64,000 nt of DNA. Origin: Phymatolithon calcareum. Lineage: Eukaryota > Rhodophyta > Florideophyceae > Hapalidiales. A model generated the notes under the pieces. It saw nothing but the letters and a program-made list of their open reading frames with translations, ran no database searches and had not been told where the DNA came from. Each line of letters opens with the position of its first letter. The first letter of the stretch is position 1. A program made the translations under genes and the position numbers. The DNA is taken from positions 744,001 through 808,000 of the forward strand of contig OZ345357.1 of the NCBI GenBank assembly GCA_977006965.1. The letters are read 5' to 3'. Shown here piece after piece: positions 1 through 9,794 of this stretch.

Positions 1-3000
1 AGTGTAATGACTCTAGTCATGATGTTAATATTCGAAGCGACTGTCGTGCATGGTCGACTGCGCTCTTTGCGAGAGCTCCGTGGAATGCGCAACAAACCGA
101 GGAGCTTGTTTGTGTTCAGAGACAAAAAATGGACGAGCATTAACTCCCTCGATCTTCTTCCTGGTGACTTGGTTTCAATTGACCGCAGCAAAGATGACGC
201 GGATGTCGTTCCTTGCGATGTGTTAATGTTGGGTGGAAGCGTTGTCGTCAACGAAGCAATGCTCACTGGAGAGTCTGTTCCCCTGATGAAGGAAGCCATC
301 TCACCTCAAACTTCGGAGGAATATGAACAGAGGTTGTCAATACAAGATACCCATAAGGTTAACATTCTTTTTGGTGGCACGCGAGTTCTCACTGTGGGTG
401 AAGGCGGAAACGCAGAGTCTGTGCCGAAGAGTAAGCCCCCAGATGGCGGCGCCGTATGTTACGTATTGCGTACTGGGTTCGGTTCTTCTCAAGGAGAGCT
501 AATGAGGACAATTTTGTTCTCTACGGAAACTGTGTCTGCGAATTCTTGGGAAGCGGCCCTGTTCATCTTGTTTTTGCTGTTCTTCGCCATTTTGGCGTCG
601 GGCTACGTGTTGTATCATCGATATTCGCAAGATGCGGATGCGAGGTACAAGTTGCTTCTTCGTTGTGTTCTCATCATTACATCTGTTGTTCCTCCGGAAC
701 TACCTATGCAACTTGCTCTAGCTGTCAATACTTCCTTAATTGCGTTGGCGCAATGTCAAGTTTTTTGCACAGAGCCGTTCCGAATTCCGTATGCTGGAAA
801 AATAGATGTCTGTTGTTTCGACAAGACAGGGACATTGACCACTGATTCCATCAATGCAGCAGGGGTCGCTTTACCGTCGCGACGCGTTGATCATGTGTCA
901 AACAGCAAAGCAGATACAGAGGGCGAATTTGAGCAAAAGTGCAACGGTGAGATTGTGCCCTTATGTCCTGAGTATGCCTTAATTCCCGTGACAGAAGCTA
1001 CATCCGATGCAAGTTTGGTTCTCGCTGCTTGTCATTCACTGGTCCATGTCGGCAACGACTTGATTGGTGACCCTCTGGAACTCGCGGCACTTGAGGCCGT
1101 AGAATGGAATTTTGGGCGCAGTGGGACTTGCGTTCCCAAGCGCGGCGGAGCAACATCTGCGTCTTGTCGAATTGTCAGACGTTTCCGATTTGCTTCAGAG
1201 TTGCAGCGAATGAGTGTCGTCGCGCAAGTGTCGGGTGCTAACAATGTTACAGGCCCACGAATTCTAATGAAAGGATCACCTGAAGCAGTTGGTAAACTTC
1301 TGAAAGGAGGTGTTCTTCCAGAAGGCTATGAGCACAGTGCTAGATCTTTGGCACGTCGGGGTATGCGCGTTTTAGCACTTGCGGTGAAGGACATGGACAT
1401 CAACTTGACGGCGTCTCAACTCGCCAAAATAACGCGAGCAGAGGCAGAGTCAGAAATGACTTTTGCTGGATTTGTTTGCTTCGAATGTCCACTCCGCAGC
1501 GATTCCCGAAAGGTGATTCGAAAGCTGAAGAGAGCCAGTCATCATGCCATCATGATCACCGGCGATGCAACACTGACAGCTGCGCATGTGGCAACACAGG
1601 TCGGTATGGCTACTAGAAGTATGCTGATATTGGAAAAAAGCGTGATTGATATTGGCACCCTGGAGTGGGTTAGTGCTAGCTCTGGCAAACGGAAAAAGCG
1701 ATTTGTACCTGGCCGAATTCCGGAACTGTGCAAGCAATTTGACTTATGTGTTTCCGGACCTGCATTGGACGAAGCCATCAACAATTTCCCGGAAGTCCGA
1801 AAGTTGTTGCACCACATCATGGTATATGCTCGCATGTCGCCGGACCAAAAGGAAAGGGTCCTTACATGCTTGAAGGAAGCGGGGCTCTATACCCTTATGT
1901 GTGGTGATGGCACAAACGATGTCGGGGCTTTGAAACAGGCGCATGTCGGTGTTGCTCTGCTGTCCTCGACAAATGTTGGGCAGGACAAACCCTCAACGGG
2001 ACATCCTGGACAGTCAAATGTCGAGCAACCGCATCATAAGAATCAAGCGAAAAATATCACCGGAACTCATGGGAAAAACAAAAGCTCAGTTCGGCAAAGA
2101 AAGAATAACACAGCGAAAGGAAGCAGTAGCAGAGCTGCGAAAACAAAGAAAACGGAGCGACCCCAGGATAATTCCGACACAAACGCTCCTGGGCGACCTA
2201 AAACGCAAAGAGAAATTCAGGCGGAAATATACGCCAAGAAAATGGAAGAATTACAGGAAAGCTTGGCAGCTTCTGATCCGGATCAAGCACCTCTGGTGAA
2301 ACTCGGGGACGCATCAATTGCATCTCCTTTTACCTCGCGGCGAATGACTATTGATTCATGTATATCGATAATTCGACAGGGCAGATGCACACTGGCAACG
2401 ACGTTGCAGATGTATCAAATTCTGGCTTTGAATTGTTTGATCTCAGCATTCTCGCTTTCAGTTCTTCATCTTGAAGGCGTTGCATTCGGGGACAAGCAGA
2501 TGACGATTACAGGAGTCATAATTGCGGTAGCATTCTTCATGATTTCAAGGTCCAAGCCGTTGAAAACATTGTCTCCGGAGCGGCCTTCGTCTTCAGTATT
2601 TGCGCCAGAGCTGTTTGCCTCTCTTCTTTCCCAATTTGCCGTACATGTTTGGGCTCTGGTAGTAGCCATGCGGTTTGCCAAGGACTTTGTCCCTGCCGAT
2701 TTCAAACCATCGATTGAAGAGAAGTTTGAACCGAGTGTCATGAACTCAGTAATCTTCCTGCTATCCATCTCGCAACAGGTTTCTGTGATGGTCGTGAACT
2801 ACAAAGGTCGCCCATTCATGGAGGGCCTTGCGGAAAACAAAGGCCTACGGACAGCCCTGCTGAGTGTCACCGCTATCGTTTTGATTTGTACTTCGGAAAT
2901 TTCCACGTCGCTCAACGAGTTCATGGAACTTGCACCGTGGCCATCACTAACGTTACAGGCGAAGGTAGTGGGCGTTATTGCTGCCGATTTTGTGGCAGCC

Positions 3001-3060
3001 ATGACGTTTGACTTCATTCTCCGTAAGCTTTTGTCACCTAGAATTCGAACCATTCAATAA
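1..3060 (+). CDS. P5A-type P-type ATPase (Spf1/ATP13A1-like), 5' partial
   Basis: The frame is already open at base 1, so the N-terminus lies outside the window; about 1,019 codons remain, ending in TAA. Visible motifs in order: the actuator loop LTGESVP (about 262-282), the P5-type membrane motif PPELPM (from 691), the phosphorylation site DKTGTLT with its Asp codon at 820-822, and the hinge GDGTNDVG (1903-1926). Several hydrophobic segments follow in the last 250 codons. The family (yeast Spf1, human ATP13A1) sits in the ER membrane and extracts mis-inserted transmembrane helices; PPELPM separates P5A from other P-types. The region between the hinge and the last membrane block (about 1975-2290) is a lysine/serine-rich insert of some 100 residues, probably a disordered cytosolic loop. 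No intron is seen. Family assignment is firm; the cellular role is by homology. Confidence 0.93.
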   Translation, partial: SVMTLVMMLIFEATVVHGRLRSLRELRGMRNKPRSLFVFRDKKWTSINSLDLLPGDLVSIDRSKDDADVVPCDVLMLGGSVVVNEAMLTGESVPLMKEAISPQTSEEYEQRLSIQDTHKVNILFGGTRVLTVGEGGNAESVPKSKPPDGGAVCYVLRTGFGSSQGELMRTILFSTETVSANSWEAALFILFLLFFAILASGYVLYHRYSQDADARYKLLLRCVLIITSVVPPELPMQLALAVNTSLIALAQCQVFCTEPFRIPYAGKIDVCCFDKTGTLTTDSINAAGVALPSRRVDHVSNSKADTEGEFEQKCNGEIVPLCPEYALIPVTEATSDASLVLAACHSLVHVGNDLIGDPLELAALEAVEWNFGRSGTCVPKRGGATSASCRIVRRFRFASELQRMSVVAQVSGANNVTGPRILMKGSPEAVGKLLKGGVLPEGYEHSARSLARRGMRVLALAVKDMDINLTASQLAKITRAEAESEMTFAGFVCFECPLRSDSRKVIRKLKRASHHAIMITGDATLTAAHVATQVGMATRSMLILEKSVIDIGTLEWVSASSGKRKKRFVPGRIPELCKQFDLCVSGPALDEAINNFPEVRKLLHHIMVYARMSPDQKERVLTCLKEAGLYTLMCGDGTNDVGALKQAHVGVALLSSTNVGQDKPSTGHPGQSNVEQPHHKNQAKNITGTHGKNKSSVRQRKNNTAKGSSSRAAKTKKTERPQDNSDTNAPGRPKTQREIQAEIYAKKMEELQESLAASDPDQAPLVKLGDASIASPFTSRRMTIDSCISIIRQGRCTLATTLQMYQILALNCLISAFSLSVLHLEGVAFGDKQMTITGVIIAVAFFMISRSKPLKTLSPERPSSSVFAPELFASLLSQFAVHVWALVVAMRFAKDFVPADFKPSIEEKFEPSVMNSVIFLLSISQQVSVMVVNYKGRPFMEGLAENKGLRTALLSVTAIVLICTSEISTSLNEFMELAPWPSLTLQAKVVGVIAADFVAAMTFDFILRKLLSPRIRTIQ

Positions 3061-4735
3061 ATGCATGTAGCGCATGGGGCGATGTAATTGTTTTTGAGTT
3101 GAGTTGTCTATTAAATTTTCATGTGAGTTGTCAATTTAAAAAAATTTCGATCTATCTGTCAGCTTTTGTCAATGAAACAATCACTGAGCGGAAAACTCCT
3201 ACGGGACCGTAGATGGGGAGTTTCCTAATTTACGAATGGGAAACCCAAGCCAGTTAAAAGGTTAGCACATTGAGCCAAGTGTGTGTTTAGCATTCCCCCT
3301 ATTTTCGAAACCTCCAGCCTAAGCTAAAGTGTTGTCAAATGCTTCTCAATGTTCTTATGAATCGCGCCCAAGCATCATAGAAATGAAAATTAAAAGTTGT
3401 TTATACTGTAGTGAATTCCATAATGTTATGACGTCGTTCTCGCTGTATCGCAAAAATCTTGCAGAGTCCTGTTTTCCTTCCGCATCAATCGACCATGAAG
3501 ACAATATTAGTCTTTTCTTTCGCCCATGTCCCATTCTTACGGGCGTTGAGCAATTCGCTTAAAAAGGCAGATACCGTTTAGTGCCTCCGGCCGTCAACTT
3601 GTTTAGGCGATGGAACACACCGGGGCGTGACGGCGTTGTTGTCGAACGTACCCAAAACATGGACGCACTAGGGCTCCCTGAATTCTACCAAGAGGAAACT
3701 GGCCATGCCAGAGCGATAGCACAGAACTGTTTCTTTTCACGGCATGGACCATGCGCCCGAAAAACACTTCTCCCACAAAGGTCATAACCTGTTTGGGCTT
3801 TTCCGAATGAGACAGTTCACGTCTTCGACTATAGAGCTGTCTTCAGTTGCCTTATGTCCGGCCCGCGATAAAAGCAAGCACGCCACCGAGACTGTTTTTC
3901 CCTAACACAACCGGGCGCGTCATGTCTGCAAAGGTTCTCTGGGATGGCCTGGAGCTCTTGGAATTTTTTATGTCCTCAAGGGGGTTTAGACATCGACTAA
4001 GTACACCTTGCCTTGGCCTTGAATGTTTACGAGAGCCAAATTGAAATCTTGACCGTATTTGTGCAATTTCGTGCCCAGGTTTTCTGTCCTGTACAATTCT
4101 GGGCTGTTTTGAAAAGGTTACTCTCCTGACTACTTTCCGAGCCTTAAACGTTTTTAAAAGGGGTTTATGAGCATGTTGCCCAAGTACCGTGCTTCTTCTA
4201 GAGGGCTGGGTACCATCAAGTTCTTATTCCCTGCGGCCGGTCTGTACACGAAGTGCGTTGTTAGATGAATTATTTTTACTAAAAGCTTCAAAATCAGGGC
4301 ATCGTTTTGTTAATACCTCTGTAACAAAGTAACGTTCACATGCCGTTCACTTTGTTTTAGTCCGATAACTTACCGTTGACTCTATGTTCACGGACACTGG
4401 CGCGGACCGACTCTAGTGTATTTATTTAATCGACAGTGCACCACTACGGGCACACTCTCTGTAGTTAGACATCTTAAGCAAGATAGCCTTCTCCAGCAGA
4501 GGGAACCAACCATGGAACTAAGCATCAACTTCAGCATGACAACCATCAACGAAAGATCAACCCTTTCAACGAAACACCATCCACTGGTTACAACCTTAGG
4601 GTAGACGTCCTTTCGTCAATTAAATCCTCCTTCATTCGAGGCTCCCTTCCAACGAAAGCTCTCGTGAGTCGTTGCATTTATATACAAGTTCCGGACGCAT
4701 CTTCAAGATAATTGCGCGGGTTGTAGAGACATCGT
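3061..4735. other. Intergenic, no supported gene
   Basis: About 1.7 kb downstream of the ATPase gene. Open frames here are short (under 80 codons), occur on both strands and show no motif I recognise. The first 100 bases are AT-rich and probably hold the ATPase 3' UTR and poly(A) region. Confidence 0.6.
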
Positions 4736-5285
4736 TTAATCGCTGTAGTTTTTTATTCAAGTTTATTTAAAAGCCCCACAGACTTCCGAAGATATGGGCG
4801 AGGCTTCCTTTGATGCTACCTACCTTTGTGCAGCTCACGAAACGCCCACTAGAATCGCGGACGGGAAAACTCAGGATTCAAAGTAATCCTATCTCAGTCC
4901 TCTACAGGATTGCTGGTGCTTGGACTCGACCGCTTTTTGCCTTGCCTTATACGAATCAATACAGGCCTTCTTCGTTCTCAATGCGTTCTATCATCTAGCG
5001 CCTTTTCTGCTTCTAGTCGTTTTTCTCCTTCTAGCTCGTACCCTGCTAGCGTGCTTTCAAGGGTCTCCATATGCTCTCTGGCTCTTGTGCCGAATTCTTC
5101 GGCCATACTTGTTGTTGACACCTGTGGGAATCTTCCGCAGGCATACTGCAGTGCGAGTTGTCTGTGCTTCACCTTGGGGAACTTGAGTATTGCTGGCAAT
5201 TCACTTGTCTTATCGTATGGAATCTTCCTTTTCCGCTTCGATTCTAGGCGGTCTCCTTCCATTGCCAGAAATTAATCGCTGTAGT
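4736..5285 (-). mobile_element. Poly(A)-tailed retroposon, 522 bp, with 14-bp target-site duplication
   Basis: The 14-mer TTAATCGCTGTAGT occurs exactly at 4736-4749 and 5272-5285. The 522 bases between them, read on the minus strand, begin with TTTCTGGCAATGG, carry a 94-codon ORF (5262 to 4978), then a 3' stretch of about 230 bases ending in an AATAAA signal and an A-rich tail next to the left duplication. Duplication, A-tail and polyadenylation signal are the signature of target-primed (LINE-type) reverse transcription. A second, 5'-truncated member of the same family with its own duplication lies at 37058-37204. It may be a non-autonomous retroposon family, a retrocopy of a cellular mRNA, or a 5'-truncated 3' end of a longer element. 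Confidence 0.85.
4978..5262 (-). CDS. 94-aa ORF carried by the retroposon
   Basis: The ORF starts with ATG at 5262, only ten bases inside the 5' boundary of the retroposon; a TAA in the same frame lies just upstream, inside the flanking duplication. The product is highly charged. An N-terminal basic patch (ESKRKRK) precedes a middle segment with ILKFPKVKHRQLA and a C-terminal half rich in Glu, Arg and Leu that looks helical or coiled-coil. I recognise no family. If the element is 5'-truncated this is the C-terminal end of a longer protein and the ATG is internal; if the element is full length it encodes its own small protein. The truncated copy at 37 kb does not reach the ORF, so conservation cannot be judged here. 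Confidence 0.45.
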   Translation of the reverse strand: MEGDRLESKRKRKIPYDKTSELPAILKFPKVKHRQLALQYACGRFPQVSTTSMAEEFGTRAREHMETLESTLAGYELEGEKRLEAEKALDDRTH

Positions 5286-6965
5286 GATACCTAAGTGCAT
5301 CCAGTCCTGATTTGCTTCAAAATGGTGCTCCTTTGAATGTGAAGCTTATTCGAGCCATTCCGGCTGGCCTGCTCAACGCTACAGCTGTGCTATTCACTGA
5401 TCAGTCCTCTTCTGCTCTTCACAACACCTTAAGTACATCGTTTTGTTGCCACTTCTTCAATACAATTTCTCTTCCGCATTCTAGATGACTTCATGAAAGT
5501 CTTGAGCTTTCTTGACATTCCCAATGTCCTGAATTACGTCAGCGATATCCTTAGCTCATCCACTGTTTCGACTTGATGATTCCAGGCATTTTTTCTGCAC
5601 TGCTAGAGTCATGGCCAATTTATCCGCCTGCTGTCTTATCCTCTTCTCCGGTTCATCTCATCACATTATTCTTGCTGCACACGCCGAGAGAAATGATCGA
5701 AGTGCACCAACTCCCCACTCCTGGAGTATTTCATTTTGCAGATAAAGTCAATCTATAATAAACGTCTGAAATTGCGAACAAGCATGTTTTGAACATGCTC
5801 ATGCGGAAATTAAGGCGTTAGGGTTGACGAAAAGATTTTCTTTTTGTTCAGCAATATGTGTTTCATCACAAATCTCTTGCCGGTACAGGTCCTAAGCGAT
5901 TTTATTGCGTACGTTTCGAGTATTCCGATTAGAGGACCACTTGACCAGAAGAGCAAATATGATAAGATTCGATGGCCCATTTTCTCTTAGACGCAATGTG
6001 ACCGCCATCCTACAAACTGGATCGCGGGGCTGTGGTGCATGTTCGTGTCCGCGAAGAAAGGTTGCAACAATCGAGCAAGAGTTCCGTTATGAGTCGATGG
6101 AGTATTTCGTCTCCTCGGTTGTGTCGGTCGACTGGGAGCGCCGCGTCTGGCTGCACTCCTTTGATTTGAAGACGATCTTCAAAACGGAAACCATAACCTG
6201 GCATGCTTTGCGCCGCTGTGATTTATTCTGCAAGGTATTGCCAGAAATATCGACTCCTGTCATCTCTCCACGCTCATCTTTATCTTCCAAAAAAGGACAA
6301 AAGCAGAATCTATTGTTGGGATAGCGCAATCTCATGAGTACACAATCGGTCTTCGCGGTGGCTTTTTGCAGTGGCGGACAGGCACTGTTTGCGTTTGTGT
6401 GGTCTGCAGGGCGGATGAAACCAAGTGCAGACGGGACTGTCATCATGCTGGACGAAAAGATCTCGTATCAGATTGACCGTGAGTGCCATCAGAGCCTCTA
6501 CATGAACTTGCTCTCGCAACAATGAGCAAAGTTCGCCACCCCGTACAGCTGCGGATCATTAGCACGCTATGTGTCTATGCTTTTCTCGCCAAGAGTCGCC
6601 TTACTCAAGCGGCTGAAAGCCCACGTTTGAGGGAAGGCTTGTCCTCACGAATTGAAAGCATTCTGTCTAGGAGTGATCAGTCCACCTCGCCTCACAGAAC
6701 TTGTCGAGCTATGGCCGACCGACTCCAAATTGTTTTAATGTACGTGTCGGAACAACTATGACATCTCTTCGGCGAAAAATGCACAAGTGGTCGGCGATGT
6801 AGCTCAGAAATTGCTTTCAAGAGTTACTTTTCCTTTCCTTCGAAAGCAAATCGCAAACCCCATTTGCCGTCGGCATTTTCCTAAATCACTTTACCGTTGA
6901 CAAAGTTTCTATCTACTAGAAGAAAATAAACGGACTCACGAAAGTCATGCGAATGTCGAATATAC
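5286..6965. other. Intergenic, no supported gene
   Basis: Open frames at 5905-6324 (139 codons) and 6483-6761 (92 codons) on the plus strand are the longest. Neither shows a family motif, both overlap similar-length frames on the other strand, and no donor/acceptor pair links them convincingly. A hydrophobic stretch near 6560-6600 could be a signal peptide if the second frame were real. I treat the region as non-coding by default. Confidence 0.4.
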
Positions 6966-9359
6966 TTATACAGCAGCTGGAGTCAAATGAGAGTGAAACG
7001 AGACAATCAACGGAGTGCCGTACAACTCGGAAAACTTACTTACCAGTTTTCTATTTTCGTTCTGCAGCAACATTTTGGCCATTTCAAGTCTAGGTATTAA
7101 TGTTTCCCGAAGGTAGGCCACCTCGCGCTTCATGCCGTCCAGTTTTTTGCGTCTTTTCTCGTTACTTTTTTGTGCGGAAATTCTGTTCCGCATGATCACT
7201 TCTTTTTCAGTCGGAGCTGGCAGCGCTTCATTCTTCCGACGAGTTCTTCGCAAAGTTTTAAGTGTCCCAGCAACAGACCCTGCGCCAGAGCTGGTGATAG
7301 GGGTTTGCGTCTTTGCTGTGGAATGAGCTGAATATATAGGACGTACAGGGAAATTTGAGGGCCCCGGCACAGACTCAATCCCAGCGGTTCGCCTTACGTC
7401 TCCCAACGGCGACTGCGTCAAGCTTGGCTGGGATGATAATCTGGGAGACATCTGAGAACTTTGTACAATGGCGGGTTGTACAGGAGGAGACTGCACAAGA
7501 GATCTCTGAGTAGCAGGTGATGTGGCAAAAGAAGAAGTGGCTGCTGGCAGTGATGGCTGTGCGGAAGAATAGTTTAGAGGGGACGGAGAAAAGCTCAAAG
7601 GCACTGACATCTGGAACAGTTGGTGCGTAAAAGTAGAGTGAAGATGACTATGAACACGACTTTCATCCCCAGATATTGCGCTTTCTCTTCCTTGCTCCAT
7701 ATCTGGCAGTCCTCCTCCAACGGCCTTCAGTGGTTGTCCTGAATTCATGGCGGGCACATTCATGCCGCTGTTCCTTCGAGACTGAATGGCCAATTGTTCT
7801 CGAGAGTATGAAGCGTTGAACAAGCTGCGCAGTTCTCCAGCTTCACGTCGGTTCAATCGTTTCAAACACCAAACCGGCTCCGAACAATGGGATATATGAA
7901 TCGGAGGTGCCCACGACATGCCGAGGGCTCTCTGTGGCGTATGTCCGCTGCTAATGTCGATTCCAGCACAACTCGGGGTTATCATCATATTGTATATACC
8001 AAACCCATGAAACCCATGCGAAGGATCGATAGTAACTTGCGCCGCGGTTTGCTCGTTCATGTCAAGTGAGACAAAAGGCGCCTTGTGTCCCGTCGATCCA
8101 GGATTCTCATTCGATTCATCGCTTTCCTCAAGAGTATGCATCACTGTAGTCCGCATAGTGACGGCGAATTGCTCAGGGATAGTTCCAGCTCTATGGCGAT
8201 GTGGCACGGAGACAACGACAAAGTCTCGTAGAAACACGCCTTCATTGATCATCACAGATCGATCAATGCACAGCGACTGGGCCACAAACCCGTCATCTGG
8301 ACGACCCATGATTTTGAGCACTTCGCGGGTGCGAGTACACATGATGTATTTACCTTGCAGATAAGTCTCCTTGTGGGTGCCGCTGTGTGGGGTCCATATT
8401 TTCTCGAAGAAATGGCCCACCACGACCCCATCCCCGACTTGGACGGGCACAAGAATGCCTGATGACCGGTGGAGTACAGTACGCTCGTTGGAGGCGGCAC
8501 AGTGAGTCTTATTACATATGTACATGGATACGACGCCTCGTGAAAGTTGAGTTTGCGGTGGGCGAGTTGCTACACTGCCCAAAACAGGAAATGTCCATTC
8601 GCGCGCCAGTGCGGAAAGCCGAAGTACGGCCCAGAAATCTGCATACTGCTGGGCTATTGATACGGGGCTGGGTCGGTATTGCTGCCACTGTTGAACCCAT
8701 GAAGCTGTGGCTGGAGGCGAAGGGATAGGTGGCTGATGTGACCTTTGTGTATCTGGTGTGCCCTGTTGTGTAAGATGTTGAGGGTGTTGCTGGTGTTGAG
8801 TGTGCTGCAAAGGTTGTCGCACGAACAGGTTCTGACTGGAAAGTATGTCTCGTCGAGCCATATTTTGTCGCTGTATTTGCTGATTGTGACGTTGCTCATG
8901 GTGCGGTCGCGACTGCGGGTGCTGCTGGTGCTGGGGAAGTTGCTGGTGATGACTGGTCCGCTGCTGTGATACAACCGCATTGTGCGTAATGTGTTGTTTT
9001 GCGAAGGGGGCGTGTGCTCGGACAGAGACCTGCTCGTGATATTGAGCCCCATGAGACGCTCTGTGATGACGAAAATAATTCGCTTGCGCCGAAAGCGGCG
9101 TTTGCGTTAGAGATTGATGTTGCTGAACAGGGTTCAAGGATATGGCCGACTGCAAATGTCCCGCGAGCTGTCCATCAGGTTTCGCAATTCGATCCGCAGG
9201 GTTGTACACTTCTTGCTGAGCGAAGTCGGCGGCAAATGAAACTTCATGAGATTCTGGAAGAACGAAAGCTTGCGAAGTATTCTGCCGCTGAGCATGGAGC
9301 TGCTGGGAGTCAACGTCGTCGATTCGGTACGGCGTCCGCGCGCCCTCCGTTGGGAGCAT
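6966..9359 (-). CDS. bZIP transcription factor with Gln/His-rich N-terminus
   Basis: Reading from the first in-frame ATG (9359) gives about 797 residues; the frame is open 70 codons further up but only from non-ATG codons. The N-terminal third is rich in Gln, His and Pro. A middle block (about 8600-7800) is ordered in composition, with several Cys and His, but matches no family I know. The last 70 residues hold a bZIP: a basic region starting NRISAQKSNEKRRKK (near 7200-7160), then heptad-spaced hydrophobics to NENRKL. Expected role: nuclear DNA-binding dimer. Two oddities: the arginine normally found nine residues into the basic signature (N-x7-R) is Asn here, and a perfect donor GTAAGTAAG begins at 7043 right after NENRKL, so the last 25 residues may be intron read-through and the true C-terminus may be spliced on from downstream. 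Confidence 0.75.
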   Translation of the reverse strand: MLPTEGARTPYRIDDVDSQQLHAQRQNTSQAFVLPESHEVSFAADFAQQEVYNPADRIAKPDGQLAGHLQSAISLNPVQQHQSLTQTPLSAQANYFRHHRASHGAQYHEQVSVRAHAPFAKQHITHNAVVSQQRTSHHQQLPQHQQHPQSRPHHEQRHNQQIQRQNMARRDILSSQNLFVRQPLQHTQHQQHPQHLTQQGTPDTQRSHQPPIPSPPATASWVQQWQQYRPSPVSIAQQYADFWAVLRLSALAREWTFPVLGSVATRPPQTQLSRGVVSMYICNKTHCAASNERTVLHRSSGILVPVQVGDGVVVGHFFEKIWTPHSGTHKETYLQGKYIMCTRTREVLKIMGRPDDGFVAQSLCIDRSVMINEGVFLRDFVVVSVPHRHRAGTIPEQFAVTMRTTVMHTLEESDESNENPGSTGHKAPFVSLDMNEQTAAQVTIDPSHGFHGFGIYNMMITPSCAGIDISSGHTPQRALGMSWAPPIHISHCSEPVWCLKRLNRREAGELRSLFNASYSREQLAIQSRRNSGMNVPAMNSGQPLKAVGGGLPDMEQGRESAISGDESRVHSHLHSTFTHQLFQMSVPLSFSPSPLNYSSAQPSLPAATSSFATSPATQRSLVQSPPVQPAIVQSSQMSPRLSSQPSLTQSPLGDVRRTAGIESVPGPSNFPVRPIYSAHSTAKTQTPITSSGAGSVAGTLKTLRRTRRKNEALPAPTEKEVIMRNRISAQKSNEKRRKKLDGMKREVAYLRETLIPRLEMAKMLLQNENRKLVSKFSELYGTPLIVSFHSHLTPAAV

Positions 9360-9650
9360 TGTTGGGGGAAGGTCAGTAGTCGCTTCTCGGATAGGTAGGA
9401 TAATAACACAGAGTAGAGATGAAGGGCATTGCTCTGAGCAGGTGGCGGTACTGAACAGTAGAACCAGTGAAAGGCAACTGAACTGGAGTTGCTGAAGTCT
9501 TCCGTGCTCCGTGGCCCGCAAGCTCGCACGTACCACAGTCCACGCATTTTGAGCGGAACCATGGGCCAAATATCAGCTCTGTCAGCTCTGTCATACGCAT
9601 GGACGCAGTAGACGGAACGACTGAAATCCAGCGTTTCAATAGGGCCAGCG

Positions 9651-9678
9651 CATAAAAAAGCATCGATGCTTTTTTATG
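9651..9678. repeat. Perfect 28-bp palindrome upstream of the bZIP gene
   Basis: The sequence CATAAAAAAGCATC and its exact reverse complement abut at 9664/9665 with no spacer. It lies about 290 bases before the bZIP start codon. It could be a hairpin in the 5' leader, a binding site for a symmetric dimer, or a terminal remnant of a foldback element. Confidence 0.8.
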
Positions 9679-9749
9679 AATAAAACGGATTGGCCATCAT
9701 TGTACAGTATGAGATATTTGCCCTCGCTCCACGTCAGTCGGGGCCATAA

Positions 9750-9794
9750 ATCTCGGGCAGGCTATCATATCATAAAGCATAGCTTGCCCGAGAT
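9750..9794. repeat. Inverted repeat, 16-bp arms
   Basis: ATCTCGGGCAGGCTAT at 9750-9765 faces ATAGCTTGCCCGAGAT at 9779-9794, one mismatch, 13-base loop. It belongs to an AT-rich stretch (9650-10300) with further small hairpins, for example a perfect 16-mer GACTTTCTAGAAAGTC near 10070 and TGATTTTCTT facing AAGAAAATCA near 10247-10272. Confidence 0.7.

Noticed and set aside
1943-2299. 118-codon plus-strand ORF inside the P5A ATPase gene
   Set aside because: Out-of-frame shadow of the lysine-rich insert of the ATPase.
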